Below are positions 42,071-52,787 of a DNA stretch of 64,000 nt, in pieces. Source of the DNA: Longispora albida DSM 44784 (GTDB taxonomy: Bacteria > Actinomycetota > Actinomycetes > Mycobacteriales > Micromonosporaceae); contig NZ_KB903834.1 of the NCBI RefSeq assembly GCF_000379825.1, forward strand, positions 293,976-357,975, read 5' to 3'. The notes under the pieces are model-generated. The model searched no databases, had not been told where the DNA came from, and saw only the letters and a list, made by a program, of their open reading frames with translations. Within the stretch, counting starts at the first letter, position 1; each line of letters opens with the position of its first letter. The translations under genes and the position numbers were made by a program.

Positions 42071-42636
42071 AGTGACTCCAGTTCTTTCACCAGTGCGGAC
42101 AGTTCGGCGGGCTTGGGCACCTGTTTCAGCTCCGTCGTGGCCAGGAAGGCGCTCAGGCGGGGGCCGAGCAGCTCCGCCGCGCGGGCCGGGTGGCTCTGCC
42201 GGGTGACGCCGTACCGGAGCCGGAGGCGCTCGTCGGCCAGCGCGCCGATCGCCGGTACCAGCGTGCGGACGAAGTCGACGGGCTTGCCGTCGGCGTAGTC
42301 GAGCTGCCTGATCCAGTACATGGCCTCGGCGAAGGGCCGGTTCGGCACGCGGAACCAGTCGTCTTCGGGCTGCGGCCGCTCCATCTGGACGCTGCCCTTC
42401 GGCGGGGCCAGCAGCCGGCTCAGCCGGAAGGACGCGATGACGGCCAGGCAGAGCAGGAACAGGAAGACGAAGGGAATCGTGTACCCGGTGCCGGCGATCA
42501 GCACGTAGAGAACGCCAGCGATGACCGCGGCTCCGGCGCAGGCTCCGATCACCATGCCGCGCACGGTGACCCGGGCCCGGCGGCGCCGGTTCCTGGCGGG
42601 GCGGTCCTCGGTCAGCAGGTCGTCGATGCTGGTCAT
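42067..42636 (-). CDS. MoxR-operon membrane protein
   Basis: 189 residues with two adjacent TM helices near 27-67 and a cytoplasmic helical C-terminus. 4-nt overlaps on both sides bind it to the moxR operon. No recognised family. Confidence 0.7.
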   Translation of the reverse strand: MTSIDDLLTEDRPARNRRRRARVTVRGMVIGACAGAAVIAGVLYVLIAGTGYTIPFVFLFLLCLAVIASFRLSRLLAPPKGSVQMERPQPEDDWFRVPNRPFAEAMYWIRQLDYADGKPVDFVRTLVPAIGALADERLRLRYGVTRQSHPARAAELLGPRLSAFLATTELKQVPKPAELSALVKELESL

Positions 42637-43346
42637 GACGGGGCCACTGGCGAGGACGCGAGTTCACTGTGGAGGCGGCCGAGCGCGGCGCGGGCCCGGT
42701 CGCGCATGCCTTCCGGCACGGCGTGCGGGGCGTAGCGGGCCAGGCGGTAGAGCTCGGCGAGTTCGGCGAGGCTGGGCGCGCTCAGCTCGTGGTCGCCGAG
42801 CAGCCGCGTGATCAGCTCGGCTGGGGTGTCGCCGGCCTCGCGTACGGTGCCCGCCGACGCTGCCACCGCCTCCAGCCGCAGCCAGCAGGCGATCACGGCC
42901 CGGCGCGGGTCGGTGCTGCCGTCGTCCAGCACGGTCAGGCTGGCGGCGACGGCGTCGCGTACCTCGGCTGCCCGTTGCTCCGGCGTCTTGGTGTCCGGAT
43001 TCAGCTTGGAGAACGAGCGCATGTGCACGCTGATCGACTGCTTGGCGACCGTCCACAGCACGGCGACGACCACCGAGATCATGATCGCGACCATGATGCC
43101 GAGGGCGAGCGTGATCACCCAGCTGGGGATGCCGCTGACGTCGCCCTGGGACACCGCCTCCGCCTCCGCGGAAGCCGCGGCCTCCCCGGGCTCGTCCTCA
43201 GGGGAGACGACGGAGCTGGGCCGGGTGAGCGGCGGCAGCTTGGTCGCCTGCACTCCGGCCTGGGTGGCCACGAGGCCGACCGTGACGAGAAGCAGCAGGA
43301 CCACCGCGACCGGCGCCCACCGCCTTGCCCCCCGACCAACATTCAC
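42633..43346 (-). CDS. DUF4129 protein (first gene of the moxR operon)
   Basis: 237 residues: TM helix or signal near 10-28, an acidic/Ala-rich external stretch, TM near 74-100, and the C-terminal DUF4129 segment (about 140-225: RRAVIACWLRLEAVAASAG, then TPAELITRLL and LYRLARYAPH). Typical MoxR-operon partner. Confidence 0.82.
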   Translation of the reverse strand: MNVGRGARRWAPVAVVLLLLVTVGLVATQAGVQATKLPPLTRPSSVVSPEDEPGEAAASAEAEAVSQGDVSGIPSWVITLALGIMVAIMISVVVAVLWTVAKQSISVHMRSFSKLNPDTKTPEQRAAEVRDAVAASLTVLDDGSTDPRRAVIACWLRLEAVAASAGTVREAGDTPAELITRLLGDHELSAPSLAELAELYRLARYAPHAVPEGMRDRARAALGRLHSELASSPVAPS

Positions 43347-43424
43347 GCAGACACCCTATGCCCAGCTCGGTAACGATGTGACGGGCGGCACGTAACGAGG
43401 GGGACAAGTTGGAGAAGTGCGCTA

Positions 43425-43485
43425 AGAGGTCCTAACTCAATGGCGGTGGTGCTGTGGCGGCCCCAGCCATTGAGTCAGGACCTCT
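43425..43485. terminator. Long hairpin between moxR operon and HAAS gene
   Basis: 20-bp arms (43425-43444 with 43466-43485) with one mismatch and a 21-nt loop that can pair further. It lies 5 bp after the stop of the minus-strand HAAS gene. Confidence 0.75.
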
Positions 43486-43490
43486 AGGGC

Positions 43491-44090
43491 TCAGCTCAGC
43501 CTGCTGAGGAGGCTCGCGGCGTAGGGCAGGGACAGCAGTCCATTGAGGCCGATCATGATCATCTTGGCGGGCAGCGGCCAGGTCCGGCTGGCCCGGCCGA
43601 TCCGGACCGAGACCATCGCCATGACCACGGCCAGCGGCACGGTCACCAGCCCGAGATACCAGTGCAGGCCGATGGTGGCCATCAGGAGCACGGTGGCGAA
43701 GACGCCCCTCAGCACCCACCAGCCGGGCAGCAGGTCCCGGAGAAGATCACTTCCCTTCTCGTACCCGGCGAGCCGGCCGGCCGCCTCGTCGCACCGCCGG
43801 GCCAGCTCCCGGTAGTCCACAGTGCTGGGCGCGCTCGGCACCGGGCCGGGCGGCAGGCCTGCCGAGGCGCGCAGCTCGGCCGCGTAGGCGACGGGACTGC
43901 CCAACCGTTCCACCAGTGAGCCTGCGCCCTCCGCCTGTACCTCGGCGAGGTGACCGGGCAGCTCTTCCAGCAGGTCCTCGCGCAGTGCGGCCGGCAGGTC
44001 GGCGAGCGCGGCGCGGACCCCGGCCAGGTACGCGCTGGCCTCCATCGCCCGGTTCACCGCCGGCTGGCTGTCCGTTCCCAGGTTCGTCAT
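43491..44090 (-). CDS. HAAS/DUF1700-like membrane protein
   Basis: 199 residues. N-terminal helical HAAS-type domain (YLAGVRAALADLPAALREDLLEE; LVERLGSPVAYAAELRASAG) followed by four TM helices from about 118. Paired with PadR through an ATGA overlap, the usual arrangement in which PadR controls a HAAS membrane protein. Confidence 0.78.
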   Translation of the reverse strand: MTNLGTDSQPAVNRAMEASAYLAGVRAALADLPAALREDLLEELPGHLAEVQAEGAGSLVERLGSPVAYAAELRASAGLPPGPVPSAPSTVDYRELARRCDEAAGRLAGYEKGSDLLRDLLPGWWVLRGVFATVLLMATIGLHWYLGLVTVPLAVVMAMVSVRIGRASRTWPLPAKMIMIGLNGLLSLPYAASLLSRLS

Positions 44091-44416
44091 GGCTTTTTCC
44101 TCTCGCCCAGCAGGCTGTTCATGGTTTCGGTGAACCCGCGCCACACTTTCGAGCCATGATGGAGCTGGATGTTCCCGGCGAGGGTGAGGGCGTAGTACTT
44201 ACGGTTCGGGCCGGCCTCGGACGGCACGACATACGTCGTCAGGTACCCGGCGGCGAACAGCCTGCGCAGGGTGCCGTAGATCGTGGCGTCGCCGATCTCC
44301 GACATCCCGGCGGCGCGCAGCCGCCGGAGGATGTCGTAGCCGTAGCCGTCCTCCTCGCGGAGCACGGCGAGGACGGCGAGGTCGAGGACTCCCTTGAAGA
44401 GCTGGGTCGTATCCAC
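44087..44416 (-). CDS. PadR-family regulator
   Basis: 109 residues, winged helix (FKGVLDLAVLAVLREEDGYGYDI; ATIYGTLRRLFAAGYL) ending in a dimer helix. GTG 44416 gives the normal PadR length; the frame is open upstream without similarity. Confidence 0.88.
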   Translation of the reverse strand: MDTTQLFKGVLDLAVLAVLREEDGYGYDILRRLRAAGMSEIGDATIYGTLRRLFAAGYLTTYVVPSEAGPNRKYYALTLAGNIQLHHGSKVWRGFTETMNSLLGERKKP

Positions 44417-44505
44417 GCATCGCAGAGTACTCCGCATTGCACAGTACTGTCCATCGCGGCAGACCACAGTGGCCGGAAACATCCACAGTGGCCCCCGGGA
44501 CACCT

Positions 44506-44537
44506 GTGGCCCGGCAGCGGGGATGCTGCCGGGCCAC
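44506..44537. terminator. Terminator of the M1 peptidase gene
   Basis: Perfect 13-bp GC stem (GTGGCCCGGCAGC at 44506-44518 with 44525-44537), 6-nt loop; no T tract. Confidence 0.7.
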
Positions 44538-44551
44538 GGGACTGACGTGGA

Positions 44552-46018
44552 CTACGGGGTGGTCGGCGAGTCCAGCCAGGCGTTGATCAGGGCGGTGAAG
44601 TCCTCGCCGGTGTGCTTGTTGACGAAGGCGATGAACGAGGCCCGGTCCTGACCCGTGTTCTTCTGGGTCTGCACCCAGTCCCGGGCCAGCTTGAAGAACC
44701 GGTCATCGCCGAGCTTCTGGTGGATCTTCAGCAGCATGCCAGCCGGGCAGGTGTACACGTTGCTCTCGGCGAACCGGCCGGCCACGGGCTTGCCGGGCGG
44801 GCCGACCTCGGCACGGAGCTTCGCGTCACGCTGCCGCAGCCACTGCTCGAACTGCTCGGGAGTGACCTTGTCCCGCTCGTTCTGGTAGAGGTACTGGACG
44901 TACATGGTCCAGCCCTCGTTCAGCCACAGGTCCGTCCAGGTGGACGTGGTCACGGAGTTACCGAACCAGTGGTGGCCGTACTCGTGCAGCAGGTTGCCGT
45001 CGAAGGCCGCCTCCCGCTTGTCGGCCGGGATCTCCAGGTGGTCGCCCAGCGTGATCATCTGCTGGGTCTCCATGCCGGACTCCGAGGGCACGATCACGAC
45101 GCCGCCGCTCGGGAACGGGTACGGGCCGAACCGGGCCTCCAGCCACTCCAGCTGCTTCGGCGACTTCTTCAGCCACGGAAGGACCTCGTCGTTCTTGCCT
45201 GCCCGGTACCAGTAGGTCAGCGGGATGCCATGCGGGCCGGTGTCCGTGACCTTCGTGTACTTGCCGACGACGAGCGTGGTCAGGTAACTCGCGACGGGAT
45301 CGGTGGTCGTGTACTTGTACGTGTCCCCCGACTGCCCGGCCGGTGTACCCGACGCGATGCCAGCCCAGCCGGCCGGAGCCGTGACGGAGATGTCGTAGAG
45401 GGCCTTGTCGGAGGGGAAGTCGTTGGCCGGGTACCAGGTGAAGGCCCCGTACGGCTCCTGCATCGTCCACAGTTCGCTGTCGTCCGTGACGGTGAGCCCG
45501 AGCCCCTCAGCGTCGCCACGCTTCGACGGCATCGGCACCGTCTTCGGCGTGCCGTGGTACTTCACGGTCAGCGTGACCGGCTGGTCCTTCTTCACCCCGC
45601 TGGGCACGACCAGCTTCTCCTGTGCCACGGTGCCAGCCGAGACCTTGCCGTCCACAGCCACCTCGTCCACCGTGTAGGCGGCGAAGTCCAGCTTGATCTC
45701 CGCGGCGTCCGCGACGGGGCGGATCCGCAGGGTCGCCTTGCCGGTGAAGGTCTTGGTCTCCGGCGCCCACGCCAGGTCGAGGGCGTAGTGCAGCACGTCG
45801 AGCTGGGCGTTGCCCTTGGCCGGGTAGAGCGTGTCGGCCACCGGGGACGACTTGCCCGCCGACCACTTGGCGTAGTCGACGCCCGGGGCTGCGGAGGGGC
45901 TGGCGGAGCCCGGCGCGCCGCCGGTCGGGGCGGCGGCCTTCGGTGTGGCTGACTCGGCGGTGCAGGCCGCGAGCAGCAGCCCGGCCAGCGGCAGGGCGAG
46001 GAGTGGGGTTCGGCGCAT
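44552..46018 (-). CDS. M1-family metallopeptidase lipoprotein
   Basis: 488 residues. Lipobox LLAAC at the end of the signal peptide (Cys19). Gluzincin motif HEYGHHWFG near 345-353 with the downstream Glu in LWLNEGWTMYVQYLY. The GAMEN-like exopeptidase motif appears as SGMETQQM, so substrate specificity may differ from aminopeptidase N. Secreted, membrane-attached. Confidence 0.9.
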   Translation of the reverse strand: MRRTPLLALPLAGLLLAACTAESATPKAAAPTGGAPGSASPSAAPGVDYAKWSAGKSSPVADTLYPAKGNAQLDVLHYALDLAWAPETKTFTGKATLRIRPVADAAEIKLDFAAYTVDEVAVDGKVSAGTVAQEKLVVPSGVKKDQPVTLTVKYHGTPKTVPMPSKRGDAEGLGLTVTDDSELWTMQEPYGAFTWYPANDFPSDKALYDISVTAPAGWAGIASGTPAGQSGDTYKYTTTDPVASYLTTLVVGKYTKVTDTGPHGIPLTYWYRAGKNDEVLPWLKKSPKQLEWLEARFGPYPFPSGGVVIVPSESGMETQQMITLGDHLEIPADKREAAFDGNLLHEYGHHWFGNSVTTSTWTDLWLNEGWTMYVQYLYQNERDKVTPEQFEQWLRQRDAKLRAEVGPPGKPVAGRFAESNVYTCPAGMLLKIHQKLGDDRFFKLARDWVQTQKNTGQDRASFIAFVNKHTGEDFTALINAWLDSPTTP

Positions 46019-46091
46019 CCCCGTACGGTAGGGAAAACCACCGGATCCAGCTGCCCCGCCAGCGCTCAGCGGTGCGCGAGATCACCCGCTA

Positions 46092-47006
46092 TTACTGGTC
46101 AGGGGACAGTCCCCAGGCGATCCCGTCGAGGATGTCGGACTCGGAGGCGATCACTGCCCCGGCTCCGGTCCGCTCCATGATCGTGCGGAGGATCAGGCCG
46201 CCGGCGATGATCACGTCGGCCCGGCCCGGATGCATGATCGGGATCGCCAGGCGTGTGTCGTGGTCCATGCCGATCAGCCGGTCCACGACGTCTGCCACGC
46301 CGGCGGCTGGCACCACTGCGTGGTGAATGGACTTCGGCTCGTACCTGGTGAGCCCCAGCCAGATCCCCGCGATCGTGGTGACGGAGCCGGCCAGGCCGAC
46401 CAGGGTCAGCCCCCGGCCGCCCCCGACCGCGCCGAGTGCCCGCTCGACGGTGGCCGTGATGTCAGCGGTCGCGTCCGCCAGTTCCACAGTGGACGGCGGA
46501 TCGGCGTGGATGTGCCGCTCGGTCATCCGGACGCAGCCGATGTCCACGCTGATCGCGGACTCGACCTCCCGGTCACCGACGACGAACTCCGTCGAGCCGC
46601 CGCCGATGTCGACGACCAGGTACGGGCCCTCGGTCTCCAGGCCACGCACCGCGCCCGTGAACGACAGCCGGGCCTCCTCGTCGCCGGACACGACCTCGGG
46701 ATCGATCCCCAGCACCGAGCGGACCATCGCGACGAACTCGCCGGCGTTCTCCGCGTCGCGGGAGGCGCTGGTCGCGACCATCCGGACCCGGTCGGCACCG
46801 TGCTCCTTGATCAGGCCGGCGTACTCCTCCAGCGCGAGCCTCGTCCGCTCGATCGCCGCCGGGGCCAGCCGGCCCGTCCGGTCCACGCCCTCGCCGAGCC
46901 GGACGATCCGCATCTCCCGCACCAGCTCCGAGAGTGCTCCGCCCCGGAGGTCCGCGATGAGCAGGCGTACCGAGTTGGTCCCGCAGTCGATCGCCGCGAC
47001 CCTCAT
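46092..47006 (-). CDS. ppx: Exopolyphosphatase / pppGpp phosphohydrolase (Ppx/GppA)
   Basis: 304 residues of the actin-like ATPase fold: phosphate 1 motif AIDCGTNSVRLLI near 4-16, VVDIGGGSTEFV near 133-144, GLAGSVTTIAG near 208. The short form without the C-terminal HD domain, as in actinobacterial Ppx1. Start ATG 47006, overlapping the DUF501 stop. Confidence 0.9.
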   Translation of the reverse strand: MRVAAIDCGTNSVRLLIADLRGGALSELVREMRIVRLGEGVDRTGRLAPAAIERTRLALEEYAGLIKEHGADRVRMVATSASRDAENAGEFVAMVRSVLGIDPEVVSGDEEARLSFTGAVRGLETEGPYLVVDIGGGSTEFVVGDREVESAISVDIGCVRMTERHIHADPPSTVELADATADITATVERALGAVGGGRGLTLVGLAGSVTTIAGIWLGLTRYEPKSIHHAVVPAAGVADVVDRLIGMDHDTRLAIPIMHPGRADVIIAGGLILRTIMERTGAGAVIASESDILDGIAWGLSPDQ

Positions 47007-47518
47007 GCGCCGGCCGTCCCCGGCTGCACGCACGGGCCGTCGGCCCACCACTCGCCGAGCCGCTCGCGTACCTCGTCGCCGAACGGGTTGACCCCGGGGC
47101 CGGCGGCGAGCGCGTGGCCGAGGTGCACGTGCAGGCACTTCACCCGGTCGGGCATCCCGCCGGCCGAGATGCCGTCGATCTCGGCGACGTGGCCGATGGC
47201 TTCGCGGCGGGCCAGGTAGTCCTCGTGCGCCAACAGGTACTGGGCTGCGAGCTCCGGGTCGGTGGCCAGGCGGTCCTGCTGCTCGCGCATCAGGCCCTCC
47301 GACTCCAGGGTCGACGCGCCGCCGGTCGCCTTCGGGCAGGTCAGGTAGTACGTGGTCGGGAAGGGGGTGCCGTCGGGCAGCCGGGGCTCGGTCTCCACCA
47401 CGTCAGGGTTGCCGCACGGGCAGCGGTGCGCCACGGCCCGTGTCCCGCGCGGGGTCCGGCCGAGCTGGGCGGCCACCGCCGCGAGATCGTCTGCGCTCAC
47501 CATCTGACTGTCGTTCAC
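47003..47518 (-). CDS. DUF501 protein
   Basis: 171 residues with the DUF501 features RCPCGNPDVVETEPRLPDG and GMPDRVKCLHVHLGHALA. Function unknown; conserved in the ftsB-DUF501-ppx order in actinobacteria. Confidence 0.88.
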   Translation of the reverse strand: MNDSQMVSADDLAAVAAQLGRTPRGTRAVAHRCPCGNPDVVETEPRLPDGTPFPTTYYLTCPKATGGASTLESEGLMREQQDRLATDPELAAQYLLAHEDYLARREAIGHVAEIDGISAGGMPDRVKCLHVHLGHALAAGPGVNPFGDEVRERLGEWWADGPCVQPGTAGA

Positions 47519-47530
47519 CTGGCTACCTGG

Positions 47531-48037
47531 CTACTTTCTTCGTGGTTTGTCCGCTGCCTTGGTACTCGACCATAGTTTGCCGTACCAGGTGCCCTCCCCA
47601 GCGGACTTGCCCCGGCCGGAGGCGTCGGCATCGGGCTGGCCGGTGGCCGGGGTGCCGGAGATCCGGTACGCGGTGTCGCCGGGCAGGACGAGCTGGAGGC
47701 GTTCGCGGGCCTGCTGGGTGAAGTACGCCGGGTCGTCCCACTTCTTGTAACGCTCGTTGAGCCGCTCGATCCTGACCTGCTGGTCGGCGAGCTGCTGCTG
47801 GAGCCGGGACATCTCGGCGTTCTGCGTCAGGTACGTCCGCACCGGGTACGCGTAGGCCAGCATCAGCGCGGCGAGCAGCAGGCCGAGCACAGCCGCGCGG
47901 CCGGTCAGCCGCTTCTGCCGGGGCGGCCGGGTACGCTGCGCGGCGCCCGGGGCGGCCGGCCGGCGCGCCGCAGCCGGGCGGGCAGCGGACCGGCCAGGCC
48001 TGCGGCTGGGGCCTCTGCTGCCGGGTGAGCGGGTCAC
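47531..48037 (-). CDS. FtsB/DivIC-type septum formation initiator
   Basis: 168 residues: basic Pro-rich cytoplasmic N-terminus (1-45), one TM helix (about 47-66), coiled coil (about 70-95), and a DivIC-like WDDPAYFTQQARERLQLVLPGD. Links early and late divisome parts. Confidence 0.88.
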   Translation of the reverse strand: MTRSPGSRGPSRRPGRSAARPAAARRPAAPGAAQRTRPPRQKRLTGRAAVLGLLLAALMLAYAYPVRTYLTQNAEMSRLQQQLADQQVRIERLNERYKKWDDPAYFTQQARERLQLVLPGDTAYRISGTPATGQPDADASGRGKSAGEGTWYGKLWSSTKAADKPRRK

Positions 48038-48150
48038 GTGACGCTCCTTAGAGGGGTGTCGCGCACGGGCGCGGGTCGTCCACTGAGTCTATTGCGACCC
48101 GCCGGAACTCCCCGGCCCACCCATCACGTACCAAGAAACCGGACTTACCG

Positions 48151-48284
48151 CCCTTGATCTTGGTTTTGATCTGAGGCGCAGTGGCCCGCTGAGGGCGGAT
48201 CTGGCAAGCGTCGCGGCTTCCCTCGTACCGGTGTTGTACGTGGGAAGCCGCGACGCGCAGTCCAGATTCGTTCTCAGCGGGTCG
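48151..48284. repeat. Long composite hairpin element, copy 2 (3' end of enolase gene)
   Basis: About 134 bp with the same shell as 28226-28351: CCCTTGATCTTG, AGTGGCCCGCTGAG and CTCAGCGGGTCG. Outer stem 48185-48193 with 48273-48281, a middle stem around GATCTGG/CCAGATT, and a different 15-bp perfect tip (48208-48222 with 48242-48256). Its right end is 3 bp from the eno stop. Confidence 0.8.
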
Positions 48285-48287
48285 GCA

Positions 48288-49796
<1,509 letters not shown>

Positions 49797-49798
49797 CT

Positions 49799-50392
49799 AT
49801 GCGTCGACTCGCAGGCGCCACCCTGGCGCTCCTCACCCTGGCCGGCTGCCAGACCACGGCAGAGGCCGGGAGCCCGGCTGACCCGGCCCGGTTGATCAAC
49901 ACGCTGGCGTCCCGGCTCGCCGAGGGCGCGGAACGGACATACACCGCGGAGTACCGCCTCGCGGGTAACGAAATCGTCACAGTCGTCCAGGGGCAGAAAC
50001 CGCTCAGGACGGCGTACACCCACCCCGGCGGCAAACTGATCATCACGCCCGAGGGCGCGAACCAGTGCGGCACGCAGTGCTCGGCCATCAAGCCCACCCC
50101 GGCCACCGGGGTGCCGGTGGCGATTCCCGGGTTCCTGACCGGGCCGCAGGCGATCCGGGTGCTCACCGAGTCCTCCCTGCACGCCTCGGGGACCATCACG
50201 CCGAGTGACACCACGCTGGCCGGTCAGCACGCGCTGTGCGTGAAGGTCGACAGGTACGAGGCGTGCTTCACCGACCGGGGTGTGCTCGGCAGCTTCACCG
50301 GCGAGGTTGGCGGGGTGAAGGTGGACGTGGTCCTCAGCAGATACGAGGAGACGGTCGCCGCGAACGCGTTCGACAAGCCGGCCGGTCAGTGA
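49799..50392 (+). CDS. Secreted lipoprotein of unknown function
   Basis: 197 residues, signal peptide with lipobox LTLAGC (Cys17). The mature part is small with four further cysteines (CGTQC, CVKVDRYEAC) and beta-rich. Overlaps nudC by 4 nt. Resembles no family I can name. Confidence 0.75.
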   Translation: MRRLAGATLALLTLAGCQTTAEAGSPADPARLINTLASRLAEGAERTYTAEYRLAGNEIVTVVQGQKPLRTAYTHPGGKLIITPEGANQCGTQCSAIKPTPATGVPVAIPGFLTGPQAIRVLTESSLHASGTITPSDTTLAGQHALCVKVDRYEACFTDRGVLGSFTGEVGGVKVDVVLSRYEETVAANAFDKPAGQ

Positions 50393-51186
50393 ACAGCCGC
50401 CTGCTGGCCAGCACGGAGGCTCCACGCGGCCCGGTGACCGGCGACTGGCTGCTCACCGTGTCCGGAGACCGGGTCACGATCGGCTCGGTCGGCGCTCGTG
50501 GAGTGCCCGGGGAACTGCTGTTCCTGGGCACGTTCGACGGTGTGCCGGCCTGGGCCGAGGAGTCGGCTGCCGACGGCGGGGCGACGTGGCGCGAGCTGGC
50601 CGCGACCCTCGACCAGGAGACGCTGGCGCTGGCCGGGCGCGCGCTCCAGCTCGTCACCTGGCGGCGGACCCACCGGTACTGCGGTGCGTGCCGCGAGGAG
50701 CTCGCCTACCAGCCCGGCTACTCGTGGCCACGCTGCTCCGGCTGCGACCTGCTCGTCCCGATGCAGCTGTCGACGGCGGTGATCGTGCTGATCCGGCGCG
50801 GCGACGAGGTCCTGCTGGCCAGGCACTCGTACGGGCCGGCCAAAACGATGTGGGCGCTGATCGCCGGGTTCACCGAGTACGGCGAGACGCTGGAGGACGC
50901 GGCCCGCCGCGAGGTACGGGAAGAGACCGGCCTGGAGATCACGAACCTGGCCTACGCCGGCAGCCAGCCGTGGAGCATGGCCGGGCCGGGACAGCTGCTC
51001 GTCGGCTTCACCGCCGACTGGGCGGCCGGCGTGCCCACAGTAGACGGTGCCGAGCTGACGGCCGCCGAGTGGTTCCCGCTGGACGCGCTGCCCGCCGAGG
51101 TGCCGCCGCACTTCAGCATCGCCCGGTGGCTGCTGGACGCGGCTGTCGCTGGCGAGCGCAGGGGCCCGGTTCCTGAGCGCGTGTAG
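50389..51186 (+). CDS. nudC: NAD(+) diphosphatase (NudC)
   Basis: 265 residues: an N-terminal domain, zinc ribbon CGACREEL, then CSGCDL (about 98-125), and Nudix box GFTEYGETLEDAARREVREETG with SQPWSMAGPGQLL, the SQPWPFPxS-like NudC motif in a variant form. It hydrolyses NADH and removes NAD caps from RNA. GTG start coupled to the lipoprotein gene. Confidence 0.9.
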   Translation: MNSRLLASTEAPRGPVTGDWLLTVSGDRVTIGSVGARGVPGELLFLGTFDGVPAWAEESAADGGATWRELAATLDQETLALAGRALQLVTWRRTHRYCGACREELAYQPGYSWPRCSGCDLLVPMQLSTAVIVLIRRGDEVLLARHSYGPAKTMWALIAGFTEYGETLEDAARREVREETGLEITNLAYAGSQPWSMAGPGQLLVGFTADWAAGVPTVDGAELTAAEWFPLDALPAEVPPHFSIARWLLDAAVAGERRGPVPERV

Positions 51187-51264
51187 TTTCCGCTTACCCG
51201 GGCCTTACCGGGCTGCCGTCCGGTGTTTGCCCGCCCGAGTGGTGTGTCATGCATTATCCGGCGC

Positions 51265-52290
51265 ATGTCGATCCTCAGAAGGAGCGCGGCCGCCGCTGTC
51301 TGCGCCGCCGCCCTGCTGTCCGGTACCACCGTCCACGCTCTCGCCGCGCCCGTGAGCCCGGCAGCCACGCCGGAACCCGTGCGGGTCCTGGCCTGGAACA
51401 TCTGGCACGGCGGGCAGGACCCGGCCGTCGGCGGGGCCGCCAACCTGCCCCGCGTCGTCGACCAGCTCGTCGCGATCAGCCCGGACGTCTTCTTCGCCGT
51501 GGAGACCTACGGCGCGGCCGACGCCATCCGCGAGGGCCTGACCGCCCGGGCGGGCAAGGGCGCCTACAGCGCCACCCGGATCACGTCCAGCAGCAGCGAC
51601 AACCTCTGGATCTTCACGAGGTACCCGGTGGTGAAGGTCTACCCCAAGCCCTCGGGCAGCGCCGTCACCGACTTCAACTTCGGGGGCGTCCGGGTCGCGC
51701 TGCCCAACGGCCGTCAGCTGAATCTGTTCGACACATGGCTCTCGTACACCAACCCCTGGATCGGGGACATGATCGACACGAACGCCACCGACGCCGTGGC
51801 CGGGCGGCGGGCCACGTACGCCGCGCGGAAGGTGGCCGGCGCGGAGAGCAGGGCCCAGACGCCGCAGCTCACCGACATCGTGCGCAACCAGCTGCCGCTG
51901 ATGCTGGCCGGGGACACCTCGCCCGTCGTGCTGGCCGGCGATTTCAACACCGTCCCGGCAGCCGACTGGGCTCCGGCGTGGTCGCGGTGCGCCCGGCACT
52001 ACGGCCTCGGCTACGAGCTGCGGACCACGACCGTGCTGACCGAGACCGGATTCACCGACACGTACCGCGCCGCCAACCCCGACGTGTGCACGCATCCGGG
52101 GCGCACGTGGAGCCCGCAGCCGGAGTACGGCTACATGATCACTGATGACCGGATCGACTTCGTGTTCACCCGGGGCGCCGGCGTGACCGTGACGGCTTCC
52201 ACCACTGTGGACAGCCGACTCCCGGAACACGGGCCGGGCCGGTTCTACTCCGACCACGCCGCCGTCGTAACGGACCTGCTCGTCAGCTGA
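51265..52290 (+). CDS. Secreted endonuclease/exonuclease/phosphatase-family protein
   Basis: 341 residues: signal peptide to about residue 28 (AxA site before APVSP), EEP fold with LAWNIWHGG, the VVLAGDFNTVPAADW motif (Asp/Asn), and RIDFVF plus SDHAAVV (Asp/His) at the end. Metal-dependent hydrolase of nucleic acids or phosphoesters outside the cell. ATG 51265. Confidence 0.88.
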   Translation: MSILRRSAAAAVCAAALLSGTTVHALAAPVSPAATPEPVRVLAWNIWHGGQDPAVGGAANLPRVVDQLVAISPDVFFAVETYGAADAIREGLTARAGKGAYSATRITSSSSDNLWIFTRYPVVKVYPKPSGSAVTDFNFGGVRVALPNGRQLNLFDTWLSYTNPWIGDMIDTNATDAVAGRRATYAARKVAGAESRAQTPQLTDIVRNQLPLMLAGDTSPVVLAGDFNTVPAADWAPAWSRCARHYGLGYELRTTTVLTETGFTDTYRAANPDVCTHPGRTWSPQPEYGYMITDDRIDFVFTRGAGVTVTASTTVDSRLPEHGPGRFYSDHAAVVTDLLVS

Positions 52291-52385
52291 GCGCCTCGCA
52301 AGCCACTGCCCGCACAGCGGCGAACGCGATTGCCAGCGAACGGCAAGAAAGCGGCAAGCGTGGATACGTAGCGTCCCCCTTGCAT

Positions 52386-52405
52386 TGATCGCGATCAGTG
52401 ATCAC
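52386..52405 (+). promoter_or_regulatory. Palindromic region upstream of a small secreted protein gene
   Basis: TGATCGCGATCA (52386-52397) directly followed by GTGATCAC (52398-52405), both perfect palindromes, between a probable promoter and the AGGAGG site at 52415-52420. Confidence 0.5.
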
Positions 52406-52425
52406 GAGTTGACCAGGAGGAATCC

Positions 52426-52731
52426 GTGTCCAAGACGTTCCGTGCGGTAGCCCTCGCGGGGCTGGCCACCGCAGCCGTTCTCGCCGTACCCCAGGCCGCG
52501 CAGGCCACCCAGGGTTGTAGTTCGCAGGGCTACCCGACCGGGCAGTCCTTCAAGATCTACTGCTACATCCACAACAACGACAACGCCCGGGCCGCGGTGA
52601 AGTGCTTCCGCATCACCGACTACCGGTACATGGGCAACGCCTATGGCCAGACCGTGACCGTTGGCCCGTCCACCGCGTCCTGCTGGTCCGGCACCGAGGC
52701 CGACGAGGGCTGGGTGGACTACAGCGTCTGA
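52426..52731 (+). CDS. Small secreted cysteine-containing protein
   Basis: 101 residues: signal peptide ending near AQA (about 29), mature part of about 72 residues with four cysteines (CSSQ, YCYIH, KCFR, CWSG), likely two disulfides, beta-rich. AGGAGG 5 nt before the GTG. No family recognised; could be an inhibitor or structural peptide. Confidence 0.75.
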   Translation: MSKTFRAVALAGLATAAVLAVPQAAQATQGCSSQGYPTGQSFKIYCYIHNNDNARAAVKCFRITDYRYMGNAYGQTVTVGPSTASCWSGTEADEGWVDYSV

Positions 52732-52745
52732 TGAGACCGGGTACT

Positions 52746-52777
52746 CGCGGGGGCGGTTCACCGGAACCGTCCCCGCG
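52746..52777. terminator. Hairpin after the small secreted protein gene
   Basis: 14-bp stem (52746-52759 with 52764-52777) with one G-U wobble and loop ACCG. Also suits the convergent GNAT gene. Confidence 0.75.
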
Positions 52778-52787
52778 ACGGGCAGAG

